A stretch of 64,000 nt of DNA from Arion vulgaris (GCA_020796225.1 CM036767.1:18033927-18097926); one strand, 5' to 3'. Positions 31,220-40,951 are shown, counted from the first letter of the stretch. Notes: generated by a model not told the origin, from the letters alone. Program-made: numbers and translations.

Positions 31220-31495
31220 AAGTAAAGGAACCCTTGTTATCTCACATGGTATATAGGGTAATACAGTGTTAGGCCCATATTCTTCATTGACTGTCGGCAC
31301 ACGATGGGTGATGTGGTCAACATCATGCTGGCTGCCTTTACTTCTCAGTGCTTTTCCTGGTACCCAATTGAGGCTGGGTCGACCTGAGAGCCATTACGGT
31401 TGGAAAAATGGCACGCCCACTGTGGAATTGAACCTGGACCACTAGCCTAAGAAGTGAGTTCACTAACAAACAACTACACTACTGCTGCTCTCCAG
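31220..31495 (-). mobile_element. SINE-D full-length copy
   Basis: It is collinear with 12078-12350: AAAGTAAAGGAACCC tail complement, CACACGATGGGTGATGTGGTC, GGGTCGACCTGAGAGCC, and the head complement ending ACACTACTGCTGCTCTCC. Confidence 0.8.
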
Positions 31496-31554
31496 AATAT
31501 GGTGTTAAGCATATGTATTTTGACATATGACACAGGCGAAAGATGTATAAACAA

Positions 31555-31735
31555 AGTATTATAGTTTTACAAAGTACAAAAACAATATACAGCGACGTTT
31601 CGACCAAAAGGCCTTTATCAAGTAAATGATACAAAGGAAGCGAAGAAATTCAAACTTCTTTTTGCCAGACATAACATATACAGTCAGGCAATAAATCCCT
31701 AATGAAACTCTAACACATGAGGAATGATTTGGTCA
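31555..31735 (-). mobile_element. Penelope-like 3' tail with hammerhead-like core, copy 1
   Basis: On the minus strand the sequence reads ACTTGATAAAGGCCTTTTGG, TCGAAACGTCGCTG and then a T-rich stretch to GTAAAACTATAATACTTTG. TTGATAAAG and CGAAACG around a short GGCC hairpin resemble the conserved core of the hammerhead motifs carried by Penelope-like elements. The flanking CAGTCAGGCAATAAATCCCT recurs at 12011 and, degraded, at 59740. Confidence 0.5.
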
Positions 31736-31966
31736 ACATCACTTTAAGTAATATATATAAAAAATAGATAATAAATAAGAAATAGATGGATAGACAATAT
31801 CAAGACCACACTACATAAACACGGATATAACACAACATGGGCGACTCATCTGGCCCTAGAATGCAAATTAAAGCTCACACCCTACGCTTAACGGCAAGAG
31901 TGGACAACCAATTCCATCTTCCACCTGGGGATAGACAATATCTTCTTTGCCATCACCGCTTAGACT

Positions 31967-32104
31967 TATGTGTCCTAAACGTGTAGAAGTCTATGCGTTT
32001 AGAGGCCTACCAAACCAATGTGCAACACGTTCTTGGCAAAGATCAAACAAATCACAAAGATTGATTAAAATTGGTCGTAAAGAACGAACGCAAAGAAGAA
32101 GAAG
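31967..32104 (+). mobile_element. SINE-A 3' half
   Basis: ATGTGTCCTAAACGTGTAGA through ACGAACGCAAAGAAGAAGAA. The head and core are missing. The break is exactly at the start of the A-specific body, where SINE-B diverges. Confidence 0.75.
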
Positions 32105-32335
32105 ACCACTTAGACTGATGTACCAGATTTCTCCATAAATCTTATTCATGTGGAAATCTGATTCATGCAGCCTTTAGCAGCGGTGTGTTTTCGTCACATC
32201 TTCAGCACCATTTGGAGCTCATCATTCGGCGATGTGTTCGGTTTTAGCCAGTGTTTACTGGGTTCGCTATCCATTAGCCTTTGGCTGTCCCTGCCTACCT
32301 GCAAGGCAACAGGTTGCTATTTTCTTTTAGGAGAC
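32105..32335 (-). mobile_element. SINE-E copy
   Basis: ACCACTTAGACTGATGTACC to AAGGCAACAGGTTGCTATTT. It lies between a SINE-A 3' half (+) and a SINE-A head (-), a rearranged cluster. Confidence 0.7.
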
Positions 32336-32339
32336 ATGT

Positions 32340-32453
32340 TCATCCGACTTCAGCCAAACCTCCTTAGTCGCCTCTTGCAACATGCGTGGCAGGTAACAGC
32401 GGTTCTGTTCTTTACGCCCCAAATTTGGGCCACGGTAACCACTCGGGCAGACA
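32340..32453 (-). mobile_element. SINE-A/B head with core
   Basis: The minus-strand head CTGCCCGAGTGGTTACCGTG and core (GCATGTTGCAAGAGGCGACT, two changes) end at CGGATGAACATG. Since A and B share this part, the family cannot be fixed. Confidence 0.7.
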
Positions 32454-32499
32454 ATAGACATATAAAAAATTAGGAAGGGAGTAGGGACAGTATTCCTCC

Positions 32500-33115
32500 T
32501 GGTGGGACACTTTGTTCTATCATCATCTTCCTGCTAAGTTTCCATTGCATTTCTGTTTCTTGTACTGACATATGCAGTTATATAGGTGTTCTCTGATGCC
32601 CAATATGATGATCTTGATCTTAGTGCTCTCTTTCTAGATGCCATTGAATACTTTCTCCATGTCCACCAACACTGCCACTGATTGCTTTCTCCATGTCCAC
32701 CAACACTGCCACTGATTGCTTTCTCCATGTCCACCAACACTGCCACTGATTGCTTTCTCCATGTCCACCAACACTGCCACTGATTGCTTTCTCCATGTCC
32801 ACCAACACTGCCACTGATTGCTTTCTCTATGTCCACCAACACTGCCACTGATTGCTTTCTCCATGTCCACCAACACTACCACTGATTGCTTTTTTTGAAA
32901 AACCTTTGTAATTTCCTGGGCAATACAAGAAACATAATCTTCTGTTGATCTGTGTTGCCGGAAGTCACTATTAGTTGCTATCCTGTCAGATGCTACATGA
33001 GTCTCCTTCTGACCAGTTTTCTTATTAACTTCTTGTATGCTGCAGATTAGGTTGACTGGTCTTTAGCTACTCTGGTCAAGTCTATCTTTTCCATGCTTTG
33101 GGATGGGTACCATGA
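32500..33115 (-). pseudogene. LINE RT palm fragment carrying an internal minisatellite
   Basis: Reading the minus strand, the translation gives ATNSDFRQHRSTEDYVSCIA followed by QEITKVFQKKQSV and VLVDMEKVFNGI. This is the RT region FR..RST.D (motif 2a) then motif A with its catalytic Asp (VLVDMEKAFD). Between the two lies the 34-bp tandem array at 32640-32890, made of the motif-A codons themselves. Confidence 0.75.
32640..32890. repeat. 34-bp minisatellite made of RT motif-A codons, 7 units
   Basis: The unit, read on the minus strand, encodes VAVLVDMEKAI. As 34 is not a multiple of three, each unit shifts the frame, so all three frames stay open over 102 bp cycles and give 64-104 codon spurious proteins. 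Units are almost identical. Confidence 0.95.
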
Positions 33116-33118
33116 ATT

Positions 33119-33320
33119 ACTGAGAGCGCCTGGCTGAATGGATTAGAACGCTGGCTCACATTTGAGAGACACAGGTTTGATCCCAGTTACGGTTAAGGAG
33201 TTTTTTTCACGGGCATAAAGAAAAAATCCTATCCTGAACAGTTTTGCTGTGACTGCACTAGCCAGTGACTATTCAATTCCTCAGGCTCATGTCCCACATC
33301 TTCTACACTGCCTTAAAAAG
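33119..33320 (+). mobile_element. SINE-N copy 2
   Basis: The tRNA-like head GCGCCTGGCTGAATGGATTA has AGGTTTGATCCCAG as B box. The body GGCATAAAGAAAAAATCCTA and TGACTGCACTAGCCA match 15028-15260. Confidence 0.75.
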
Positions 33321-33469
33321 TGGTAACAAAGGCAGTAAAGATATTTTGAAGACCATGATAGCTTCTTTTCATTTGGAAGACACTTGTTCAGTTTACATGT
33401 GGAAGACACTTGACCGTTGGAATGTCTCTGTCGTAGTCTATATGTAGTGTGCTGTGAAATTCTTCACTC

Positions 33470-33565
33470 CTGTTGTATCGTTTGCTTGATAAAGACTTTT
33501 TGGTCGAAACGTTGCTGTGTATTGTCACTTTTTTTGTATTTTGTAAACTACAGTACAGTACTTTG
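33470..33565 (+). mobile_element. Penelope-like 3' tail with hammerhead-like core, copy 2
   Basis: TTGCTTGATAAAGACTTTTT then GGTCGAAACGTTGCTG and a T-rich run ending GTATTTTGTAAACTACAG. It is the same element end as at 31555 (inverted) and 57590. Confidence 0.5.
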
Positions 33566-34007
33566 TTATTACGCGTTTCGCCATTTTACATAGTTTACTG
33601 CAGTCTCCCCCTAGATCGATAATACTATTAAGTTTTCCAGCTGTTTCCTTTTTTTAAAAACTTCTTTCTTGCTTTAGGATGCAGGTTTATAAGCATTCTA
33701 TTTTTATATATAATTCGTGATTCAATCGATAGTTAAAAGAACTATTTAATCGAGAAATGAGTTGACGCGTAAGAATACATTTAGCTACCGAATGAATGAA
33801 AATGACGTAATTGTTTTGACAATTATCATTGCCGGAAGACGTCAAAGGTACACAATGTTACATCATAGATAGGTGCATTTTAAAATGAACTACCGAAAAA
33901 TAGTGCGTTTCGATATGCGTGACTGTATTCAGACTGTATACAATATTTTTTAATGATATTGTATATATTATTATGCTTGTTATGTTATTATGACATAATA
34001 TTTATAT
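33566..34007. other. AT-rich non-coding DNA
   Basis: No gene or repeat recognised. Confidence 0.4.
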
Positions 34008-34335
34008 TTTAGTGTTATATATTCAACTTTCAACGCTAATCAGTGTCAAGTTAAAAGTAATATTTATGAAGAAATAATTTATAAAACAATAAGTACACGT
34101 TACTCATTTTTGGTTTGGGGAGGTGGACCTTACTGACTAGGGAGCGAATACTAATTAGGGAAGAAAGGTGCGAAATTTCAGATGTTTTAGCGTTATATAT
34201 CAATTTTCAAAGCTAATCAGTATCACGTTGACAGTAATAATTATAAACAAATAATTTTTAAATTAATAAGTGCACGTTACTCAAAATTTTTGGTGGGGCT
34301 GGGCCCCACTGGCCCTTAATGACGAGCCGCCCCTG
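34008..34335. mobile_element. hAT MITE-related element with a ~175-bp spaced direct repeat
   Basis: The right end GGCCCTTAATGACGAGCCGC then CCCTG is the terminus of the hAT MITE family seen at 34451, 38713 and 48704. Internally two diverged ~105-bp copies (from TTTTAGTGTTATATATTC at about 34010 and TTTTAGCGTTATATATC at about 34185) lie in direct orientation. No matching left terminus was found. Confidence 0.55.
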
Positions 34336-34442
34336 AGCATAATGAATAAGCGTTCGCCTATCGACTCGGGACAAGAGGGTGTGAGTTCAATCCCACACTC
34401 CGCGTTCTGCATGTGGGGAAAAGAATTAGCCATCTCAAATTG
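34336..34442 (+). mobile_element. SINE-L copy 3, left part
   Basis: The head ATAATGAATAAGCGTTCGCC and B box GTGAGTTCAATCCCACAC are clear. It is interrupted at 34442 by the MITE and continues after 34622 (TGTATACCTCAAAAG). Confidence 0.75.
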
Positions 34443-34622
34443 GCCAATTGCAGTGGCGGCTCGTGGTCATATTTGTTGGTGAGGCCAGAAAAAATGTTCG
34501 GAAAAATCATGGTTTTGGGTTGTTATATTTTAATTTAGAAAATAATAAATACTCATTATACATTATTTTTGGTGGGGCCCGTCCCCACTGGCCCTTAATG
34601 ACGCGCTGCTACTGGCCAATTG
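34443..34622 (+). mobile_element. hAT MITE 1 with perfect 8-bp TSD
   Basis: A 164-bp element (34451-34614), CAGTGGCGGCTCGTGGTCAT ... CCTTAATGACGCGCTGCTAC TG, flanked by GCCAATTG on both sides. An 8-bp duplication and CAGTG termini are diagnostic of hAT. Confidence 0.9.
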
Positions 34623-34930
34623 TATACCTCAAAAGAAAGCCTAGTGGGTGATACTTTGGCTCCGTTGACAGTTTCATGTTTCTGATATATTAAATCACTG
34701 AATACATGTCCCCTTTATCTTCCCCCTCCCCATGTCGCATCCTTCCCTCTATATCTCCGCCCCCGCATCCACCCATCTCGTTTCCGGTTTCCCAACGCAA
34801 TTCATTGTTTCCTTCTGTAATATAAAACGACCTGTACAATCATGTTAGCTGGTATACGACAGTAGGCCTACAGCAGTAAAAAATACCAATAAGTAAATTA
34901 TATCATAGTTCACAGATATATATATATATA

Positions 34931-34961
34931 CAGTGGCGGCTCGTCATTATGGGCCAGTGGG
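34931..34961 (+). mobile_element. hAT MITE terminal fragment
   Basis: CAGTGGCGGCTCGTCATTAT directly follows an AT microsatellite and is fused to the jockey-like RNase H fragment at 34962. No second terminus is seen. Confidence 0.7.
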
Positions 34962-35840
34962 CTCATTACCGTAAACACCCGCATGCCCAGGACAGTATAT
35001 CCACGTAAGCATATGGAGGTTAGAAACTTCTATAGACGACATCCACTCATACCGAGACCTGCCCTTCTGGATCTTGTGAAGCATCGACTGAGAGTCAGAT
35101 ACAACAACGGCCCCAGTAAATGAAGTCCCAGAGAGCCAATGGAGGGCAGCAGTAACGACCTCAGCCTCCATCCTCATACTAGAAGTAGTTGTCATGTACG
35201 CTCCACTTCGCTCTGCAACAACCCTACCATGCGCATTCGCCAAGAAACCCCAACCGGACTTCTCACCACGATGAACCGACCCATCGGTATATACAACAAC
35301 ATCATCATCCCTTGCATTATCTTCTATCAGCTGCGAGATCAGCCTTCATGTTGCCCCAATCTCTACATTCTCTTCTAAGAGTAATGATAACGTTGAGATA
35401 GTTGGCCATGCTACTATCTGTTGGGATCCATTCTTCCCCTTTTGGTAGGATCGCAACCGTAGTCACCTGGCCAATTGTTCTCTCAGCCTGGGCCATCTAT
35501 GACATGCCACGCTTGATTCTCGTGCCCTTAACATCATTAGTGTTCTTGTGCAGTGGATGTCTCTTATCCGCAGTAACACACATATATGCCTTGGTTTGGG
35601 CGATTACATGACGGGAGTGTAGTGACAGAAGGCCAAGCATATATATCATCATGCATATATATCATCTTCACAATGGAGGTATCTCTAGTGGAGCCCAGGA
35701 CTATATGCATACCTTCATTCTGAACCCGTTCGAGTCGATCATATTGTGATCATGATATCGTAAGAATGACGAGTGCGTAATCCACCACGGACATAACCAG
35801 TCGATCGAACAAAAGGACAAGTAGTCTCTGCTCAAGGTGT
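34962..35840 (-). pseudogene. nLTR-8 (jockey-like) LINE fragment, RT thumb to RNase H
   Basis: Minus-strand frames in order: YDRLERVQNEGMHIVLG with STRDTSIV (end of RT), VKGTRIKRGMS and MAQAERTIGQV (connection), MANAHGRVVAERSGAYMTTT, and CPGHAGVYGNE. The RNase H domain stops abruptly at the MITE junction, before the last catalytic Asp, and the YTDGS block is out of frame. It is close to the copy at 25561-26305. Confidence 0.8.
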
Positions 35841-36526
35841 ACGACTACCATAACTTTGAGAGCCGCAAGACCACGCCTGCACCGTTGTATCGTCTGTTCA
35901 ACATGGTGTTTCTCTCTCTCTCTCGCGCAAACATGGTGTTTGAAAGATATACTACTTTCTTACTGTACCCATTACCTAGTCTAGCTTGTGTTCGTAAGAA
36001 CGCCTGTATTGCTAGGCTAGGCAATGGGTCAGTGGTTCGAATCCTGTGTTTGGTAATGTGTTTTTTTTCGGAAGCTATTAATACGTGTACACTGTCTATT
36101 TATTTCGTTAGAAAAGGGAAGTTAGCGAAAACAGTTACCTCTCTTTAGGGGAAGATCATAATTTGCGTAAAATCATTTGTAACCAACCTTTTATTCTGGG
36201 ACACCTCAATCTGGTGAGCTAGTAGTTATAAAGTAAGGAATATATTTTCATATGTGTCGTTCTTTACCTTTGGATCCATTCAATAAAAGCTATTGGAGTA
36301 ACGAATAAGTTACTATTCGCACAAGACTATAGCCTGTATAGTATTTCGTTACCCATGCAAAACGGGATCAACAAAGTTTGTTTTTTAAAACCAGATAAGT
36401 TATAAACATTACACAATAGTATTTCAACTAGGGCGAAATTCGTGTGTGCCTGTCTCCTACATTGCTGTATGGGGTCTAAGATCCGGAGTGCAATGTATTC
36501 ACGTTCTCTGTTCAAACCACACTGAT
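35841..36526. other. Non-coding DNA with a 19-bp hairpin and a perfect B box
   Basis: Imperfect inverted repeats ACCCATTACCTAGTCTAGC (35967-35985) and GCTAGGCTAGGCAATGGGT (36011-36029) pair at 17 of 19 positions. GGTTCGAATCC, an exact pol III B box, follows at 36034-36044. No gene is recognised. Confidence 0.55.
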
Positions 36527-36850
36527 AGTAGTCTCTGTGGCTAAGTGGTTAAGCCTTCGCTTTCTGTTCCGAACGTCCTAGGTTCTAATTCGGACCGCGC
36601 CGTTCTGTTAGCAAGTGCATTTTTTTCCAAATAGACACCTAGGATGTTACCGGAGCTACGGAGTTTGTGCATTACGCAATACTCTCGGTATGTAGCGTGC
36701 CGCTTCTGGGGAGAGAGACCGATCTATATGGGGTAAAACCCGGAGCAATGAAGTCAATCTTTCGGCTTTATACCCTGTAGACCACACAGAGATGAAGTGT
36801 CTACGCTGAATGCTGGGGGTAACAAGAAGAGACCGACTGAGAAATGAAAT
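36527..36850 (+). mobile_element. SINE-J copy 2
   Basis: The head CTGTGGCTAAGTGGTTAAGC, B-box region AGGTTCTAATTCGGACC, then GAGCTACGGAGTTTGTGC and GGGGTAAAACCCGGAGCAAT are all present in family order. Confidence 0.8.
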
Positions 36851-37372
36851 CAATAAAAAAAAGTGGGTACAACATCAGTACTAGACTTCATCAAGAAACA
36901 ACAAATTAAATGGTTCGGCCACATAAGCAGATTACATCAGACAGTGCACCCCAAAGAGCAATGCTGCTCCGATACAATGGGCAAAAGGCCGGCCGCACAA
37001 AAGATGGACCTCGGAGATAGCAGGAGTGCCAGGTAACGAGAAGGCAGACAAACTTGCTAAAAGGGAGCAGAATGTGAACAAATAGATAATGAAATCACAT
37101 ACTTTGAAAAAAGAGCTATCATGGACATTAGAAAAGAACCTACACCATCCAACGATGACTACCACACACTTGACAGACATGGACAGACTATCATCTTCCG
37201 ACTCAGGATAGGTCATAACAGACTGAACAAACACCTCCACAGGCTGCGATTGTCCCCAACCCCTCTGTGCCCCTGCTGAACAAACCACAGAACATGTCCT
37301 GCAAGACTGCCCCTGTATGTCCTCCCAAGAAAGGAATGCTGGCCCTACAACACAACACTACATTCAAAACTA
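36850..37372 (+). pseudogene. nLTR-7 LINE C-terminal region, chimeric
   Basis: The first part reads IKQQIKWFGHISRLHQTVHP-like RT C-terminus. From about 37000 another frame reads SEIAGVPGNEKADKLAKREQ (last RNase H motif), KKELSWTLEKNLHHP and EQTTEHVLQDCPCMSSQERN (CCHC-like end). The join of a non-RNase-H tail to an RNase H tail looks like a chimera of two LINEs. It runs directly into the 78-bp array. Confidence 0.65.
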
Positions 37373-38304
37373 CATGGCACTAGAGATGAGCTCCAGACTA
37401 CAGTCGATTTCATCATAAGAACACGTCTAACGGTATAATCATCAAAACTACATGGCACTAGAGATGAGCTCCAGACTACAGTCGATTTCATCATAAGAAC
37501 GCGTCTAACGGTATAATCATCAAAACTACATGGCACTAGAGATGAGCTCCAGACTACAGTCGATTTCATCATAAGAACACGTCTAACGGTATAATCATCA
37601 AAACTACATGGCACTAGAGATGAGCTCCAGACTACAGTCGATTTCATCATAAGAACACGTCTAACGGTATAATCATCAAAACTACATGGCACTAGAGATG
37701 AGCTCCAGACTACAGTCGATTTCATCATAAGAACACGTCTAGCGGTATAATCATCAAAACTACATGGCACTAGAGATGAGCTCCAGACTACAGTCGATTT
37801 CATCATAAGAACACGTCTAACGGTATAATCATCAAAACTACATGGCACTAGAGATGAGCTCCAGACTACAGTCGATTTCATCATAAGAACACGTCTAACG
37901 GTATAATCATCAAAACTACATGGCACTAGAGATGAGCTCCAGACTACAGTCGATTTCATCATAAGAACACGTCTAACGGTATAATCATCAAAACTACATG
38001 GCACTAGAGATGAGCTCCAGACTACAGTCGATTTCATCATAAGAACACGTCTAACGGTATAATCATCAAAACTACATGGCACTAGAGATGAGCTCCAGAC
38101 TACAGTCGATTTCATCATAAGAACACGTCTAACGGTATAATCATCAAAACTACATGGCACTAGAGATGAGCTCCAGACTACAGTCGATTTCATCATAAGA
38201 ACACGTCTAACGGTATAATCATCAAAACTACATGGCACTAGAGATGAGCTCCAGACTACAGTCGATTTCATCATAAGAACACGTCTAACGGTATAATCAT
38301 CAAA
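37367..38304. repeat. 78-bp tandem array of a LINE 3' end, 12 units
   Basis: Twelve near-identical units of AAACTACATGGCACTAGAGA through CGGTATAATCATC. In the LINE sense (+) each unit encodes LHGTRDELQTTVDFI plus RTRLTV and a stop, the last codons of the nLTR-7 ORF. The antisense strand is free of stops because 78 is a multiple of three, which gives a 323-codon artefact frame. The array ends with AAAAAGCGATCGCAAAGAAG, the LINE's own 3' tail. Confidence 0.95.
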
Positions 38305-38324
38305 AAGCGATCGCAAAGAAGAAG

Positions 38325-38450
38325 AAGAACGGTAGAAGGGGAGCTGAACGTAATGAATAACAGTTTGGACACAATACAGAGGACGGCAAAGAACAGAGAA
38401 AAATGGCGTGCGTTTGTTTCTGCCCTCAGTTAGAAGGGCGTCACATACAA
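38325..38450 (+). pseudogene. LINE 3' end fragment
   Basis: EGELNVMNNSLDTIQRTAKN followed by REKWRAFVSAL is a LINE C-terminus of the type also found antisense at 56375-56620. It follows the GAAGAAGAAG tail of the array without spacer. Confidence 0.6.
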
Positions 38451-38562
38451 GAGAGAGAAGTCAAAGTCGTAGCAGCACGTTTCAATACACATTATCTTCG
38501 TGGTATTTAGATAGAATCCAACACTTTGTTGAAGTAATATTCATCGCTATTCTTTGTAAAAC

Positions 38563-38920
38563 GTAATGTGTAAACGTTCCCTATCGACTCTGACACAAGA
38601 AGGAAGTGAGTTCAATCCAACACCTGACGCTCTACACACGAGGAAAGGAATTAGCCCTCTTACCTCCCTCACAGTAGGACCTAGAAATGTGAAGTAACTT
38701 CATACTCTAAGGCAGTGTCGACTCGGGATAATTTTTGTTGGTGGGGCCAGACAGATATTTTAGGAAAAATCATGGTGTCGGTTAGGATATATTTTAATGT
38801 ATAAAATAATAAATACACTTACACCTTTTTTTTGTGGCCGGCCCCACTGGCCCTTAATGACGAGCCGCCACTGCTCTAAGATCTGAAAAGCTACTGAACA
38901 TTTTATTTAAATGAAATTCT
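38563..38920 (+). mobile_element. SINE-L copy 4, split by a hAT MITE
   Basis: Head part ACGTTCCCTATCGACTCTGA with B box GTGAGTTCAATCCAACAC, then AAGGAATTAGCCCTC. After the MITE it continues as CTCTAAGATCTGAAAAGCTA, as in the other L copies. Confidence 0.75.
38705..38881 (+). mobile_element. hAT MITE 2 with 8-bp TSD, nested in SINE-L
   Basis: A 161-bp element (38713-38873) from CAGTGTCGACTCGGGATAAT to TTAATGACGAGCCGCCACTG, flanked by CTCTAAGG and CTCTAAGA (one mismatch). Confidence 0.85.
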
Positions 38921-39067
38921 TCATTTAAGAATGTAGATAGTAATCATCTGAACATTTTTGTGAATGCTAACAGAACACGAACAATACATCAGTCTTTGGT
39001 TTCTTTTCTTACTCTCGTTCGCTTTCGAAACACAACTAAATTATCGTACTCGGAATATGTTCCGCCC

Positions 39068-39322
39068 ATGTGTGTTGCCGGGTCTCGCAAGGGGAGCAAC
39101 GAATAGTAACACTGAGACCTACAAGGCATGTCGTAAGAGGCGACTGAGGTAGTGGCTTAGGGAAGCTACCCTAGTAAATAAAAGGCGTCTCAGAAATCGG
39201 ATGTGCTAGCCTACTTGTAGGCGCATAACTGGCACAACGTACACTCGCTCTTAGGCTCAGATCACATACATATCACAAAGAGTGGTTTAACAAGTGGTCG
39301 ATAGGAACTTCGAAGAAGAATT
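39068..39322 (+). mobile_element. SINE-C copy 3, full length
   Basis: Head GTGTTGCCGGGTCTCGCAAG, core GCATGTCGTAAGAGGCGACT, body GCCTACTTGTAGGCGCATAA, and tail ACTTCGAAGAAGAA. Confidence 0.85.
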
Positions 39323-39945
39323 GTATTCACAAATACACGCAGATGCACATACTCTTTCTCTTTCCCCTTCTCTCTTTCTTGCGTGCGCACACACACAAAC
39401 ACAATATCACATTCAAGAGTGTAGGATTCCCTCAACCAAACAACAACAAAACGGCCAAGATAAAAATAATGACTATTAGTAAAGCGTGGTGACATTTTAA
39501 AGTTAATGAAATGGGTGTTCACGTCCATAGTCTATTCACGGACATCGTCAGTTCCATCTAGTGCGGCTTTCGTTAGAGTCGGATGTGCATCTAGTTTAGT
39601 TAGGATATCTGCACGCTGTTTACCGCACGTACAACAGACAGGTTGACTCGACATTACAGGTAAATTTGATATGAAACATACAGGTAGGTGAGAAATTAAA
39701 CACCCTTGTTGTACAGAAAGGGAATGAACCATGGGCGCCCACGCGTTAAGTCAAATATGAGGGGGTGTGTGGTAGTGCCACCTCCAGGAAATGCTTTATG
39801 CAAAGCTGGTCTTCTCCATTTCCACGTAGTAAACTACCAATTTAAAATATTTCAAGTTCATATTGCCCCTCCTAAAAAAAATTCAGTGGACGCCCATGCC
39901 TATTGTCTCCAGGACAATAGCTACGGAAATATAAAGTACGGGTTA
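39323..39945. other. Mostly unassigned DNA
   Basis: The minus strand at 39535-39640 reads GKQRADILTKLDAHPTLTKA, possibly the tail of an RNase H domain. Nothing else is recognised. Confidence 0.35.
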
Positions 39946-39949
39946 GTTA

Positions 39950-40190
39950 ATTGCATATCCTTTACAGGACTTTGCGAATCAACTCCCAGTTTTTTTAACG
40001 CTGTTTGTGATTTTTCTAGGCATTATTACGTTCAGTAGTTTGCCATTGCTTTCTGAACGGGTGGTGCCATCGTCCTTTGTAAAAGTCCACACAAAACAAT
40101 TTGCAACCAAATTGTCCGCAGCGTGATTCGAACTCAGAACGTCGGGATTAATAGACCGAGTTACAAACCCTAAGCCACAGACGCCACACG
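39950..40190 (-). mobile_element. SINE-M copy, near full length
   Basis: It is collinear with 23191-23420 (TTTACAGGACTTTGCGAATC, TCTAGGCATTATTACGTTCA, GTCCGCAGCGTGATTCGAAC) and extends further into the head (GTTACAAACCCTAAGCCACA complement). Confidence 0.75.
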
Positions 40191-40284
40191 AAAGTACGGG
40201 TAGGATCCACAATTTAATGTTTTGAAATATTAAAGTTTACGAAATAAGTATTATAACGTGATCGTGAGTATACTGAGGAATTAA

Positions 40285-40755
40285 GAGAACGACTAAGCTA
40301 AGGACTTTGTTTAAATTGTTGTTAATGTACTGAGAAAAGTCGGTGCGCAGGCAATGGACTGAATCACTGCAGGCGTTAACAATTTGCAGACTTACACTTG
40401 TCTTTGTTCCGGGGCACATGGGTGTCGTTGGCAATGAGAGAGACGGCTGTCAGGCTCTGCCGCTATATCAGAGGGCCAGCCAATGGACAGAGCTGACATC
40501 GTGAAGGCCCTCATAGAGCGTGGCCGCAGAGACCTTCATCTAAACCAATCCACGTCAACTACTAGATTGCGAGAACTGGGTTTGAAGATTGGCGTGGCCA
40601 GAAAAGAACGGTACAACAGGTATACGAGTAGGCTCATCAATCAAAATAGAACTGGTACGGTCAGTCGCTGGACGCTGATGGAGATATTGCGAAGGAGATC
40701 GGAGCACCTATGGACATGTCCGGAGTGCAATGAAGATATTCCAAACTGAAACTGA
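40285..40755 (+). pseudogene. nLTR-8 (jockey-like) LINE C-terminus
   Basis: The + strand reads LVFVPGHMGVVGNERD-like sequence (RNase H end; GCACATGGGTGTCGTTGGCA), then an open 88-codon frame, MDRADIVKALIERGRRDLHL through RRSEHLWTCPECNEDIPN, with a Cys-containing C-terminus. This is the intact 3' end that identifies the short copies at 2645, 3955 and 16020. Confidence 0.8.
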
Positions 40756-40861
40756 GAAATGACAATGATGACAACGACCAAGATTATGACTACTATTCAG
40801 ATTGTCAGTGCATATCAGTAGCAGTCAGTTGGATTTGCACACCGGTGAACAATATATTTAT

Positions 40862-40951
40862 TTGTTGCGTCAGTGGTTTTTCTTGGTCACTCTGTGGAAG
40901 GATGAGGGCAGGAACTTTCTGATTTGGGGGGAAAATTTGGAATCATCGCTG
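40862..40951 (+). CDS. Weak candidate exon
   Basis: Between an acceptor-like TTATTTGTTGCGTCAG and a donor GTAAGT, one frame is open and reads WFFLVTLWKDEGRNFLIWGE then NLESSLELL. No family is recognised and chance cannot be excluded. Confidence 0.2.

Noticed and set aside
32534..32882. Three overlapping minus-strand frames rich in Gly/Trp
   Set aside because: They are frame-shifted readings of a 34-bp array derived from RT motif A.
37345..38316. 323-codon open frame on the minus strand
   Set aside because: It is the antisense of a 78-bp tandem array; the period is a multiple of three and the unit has no stop on that strand.
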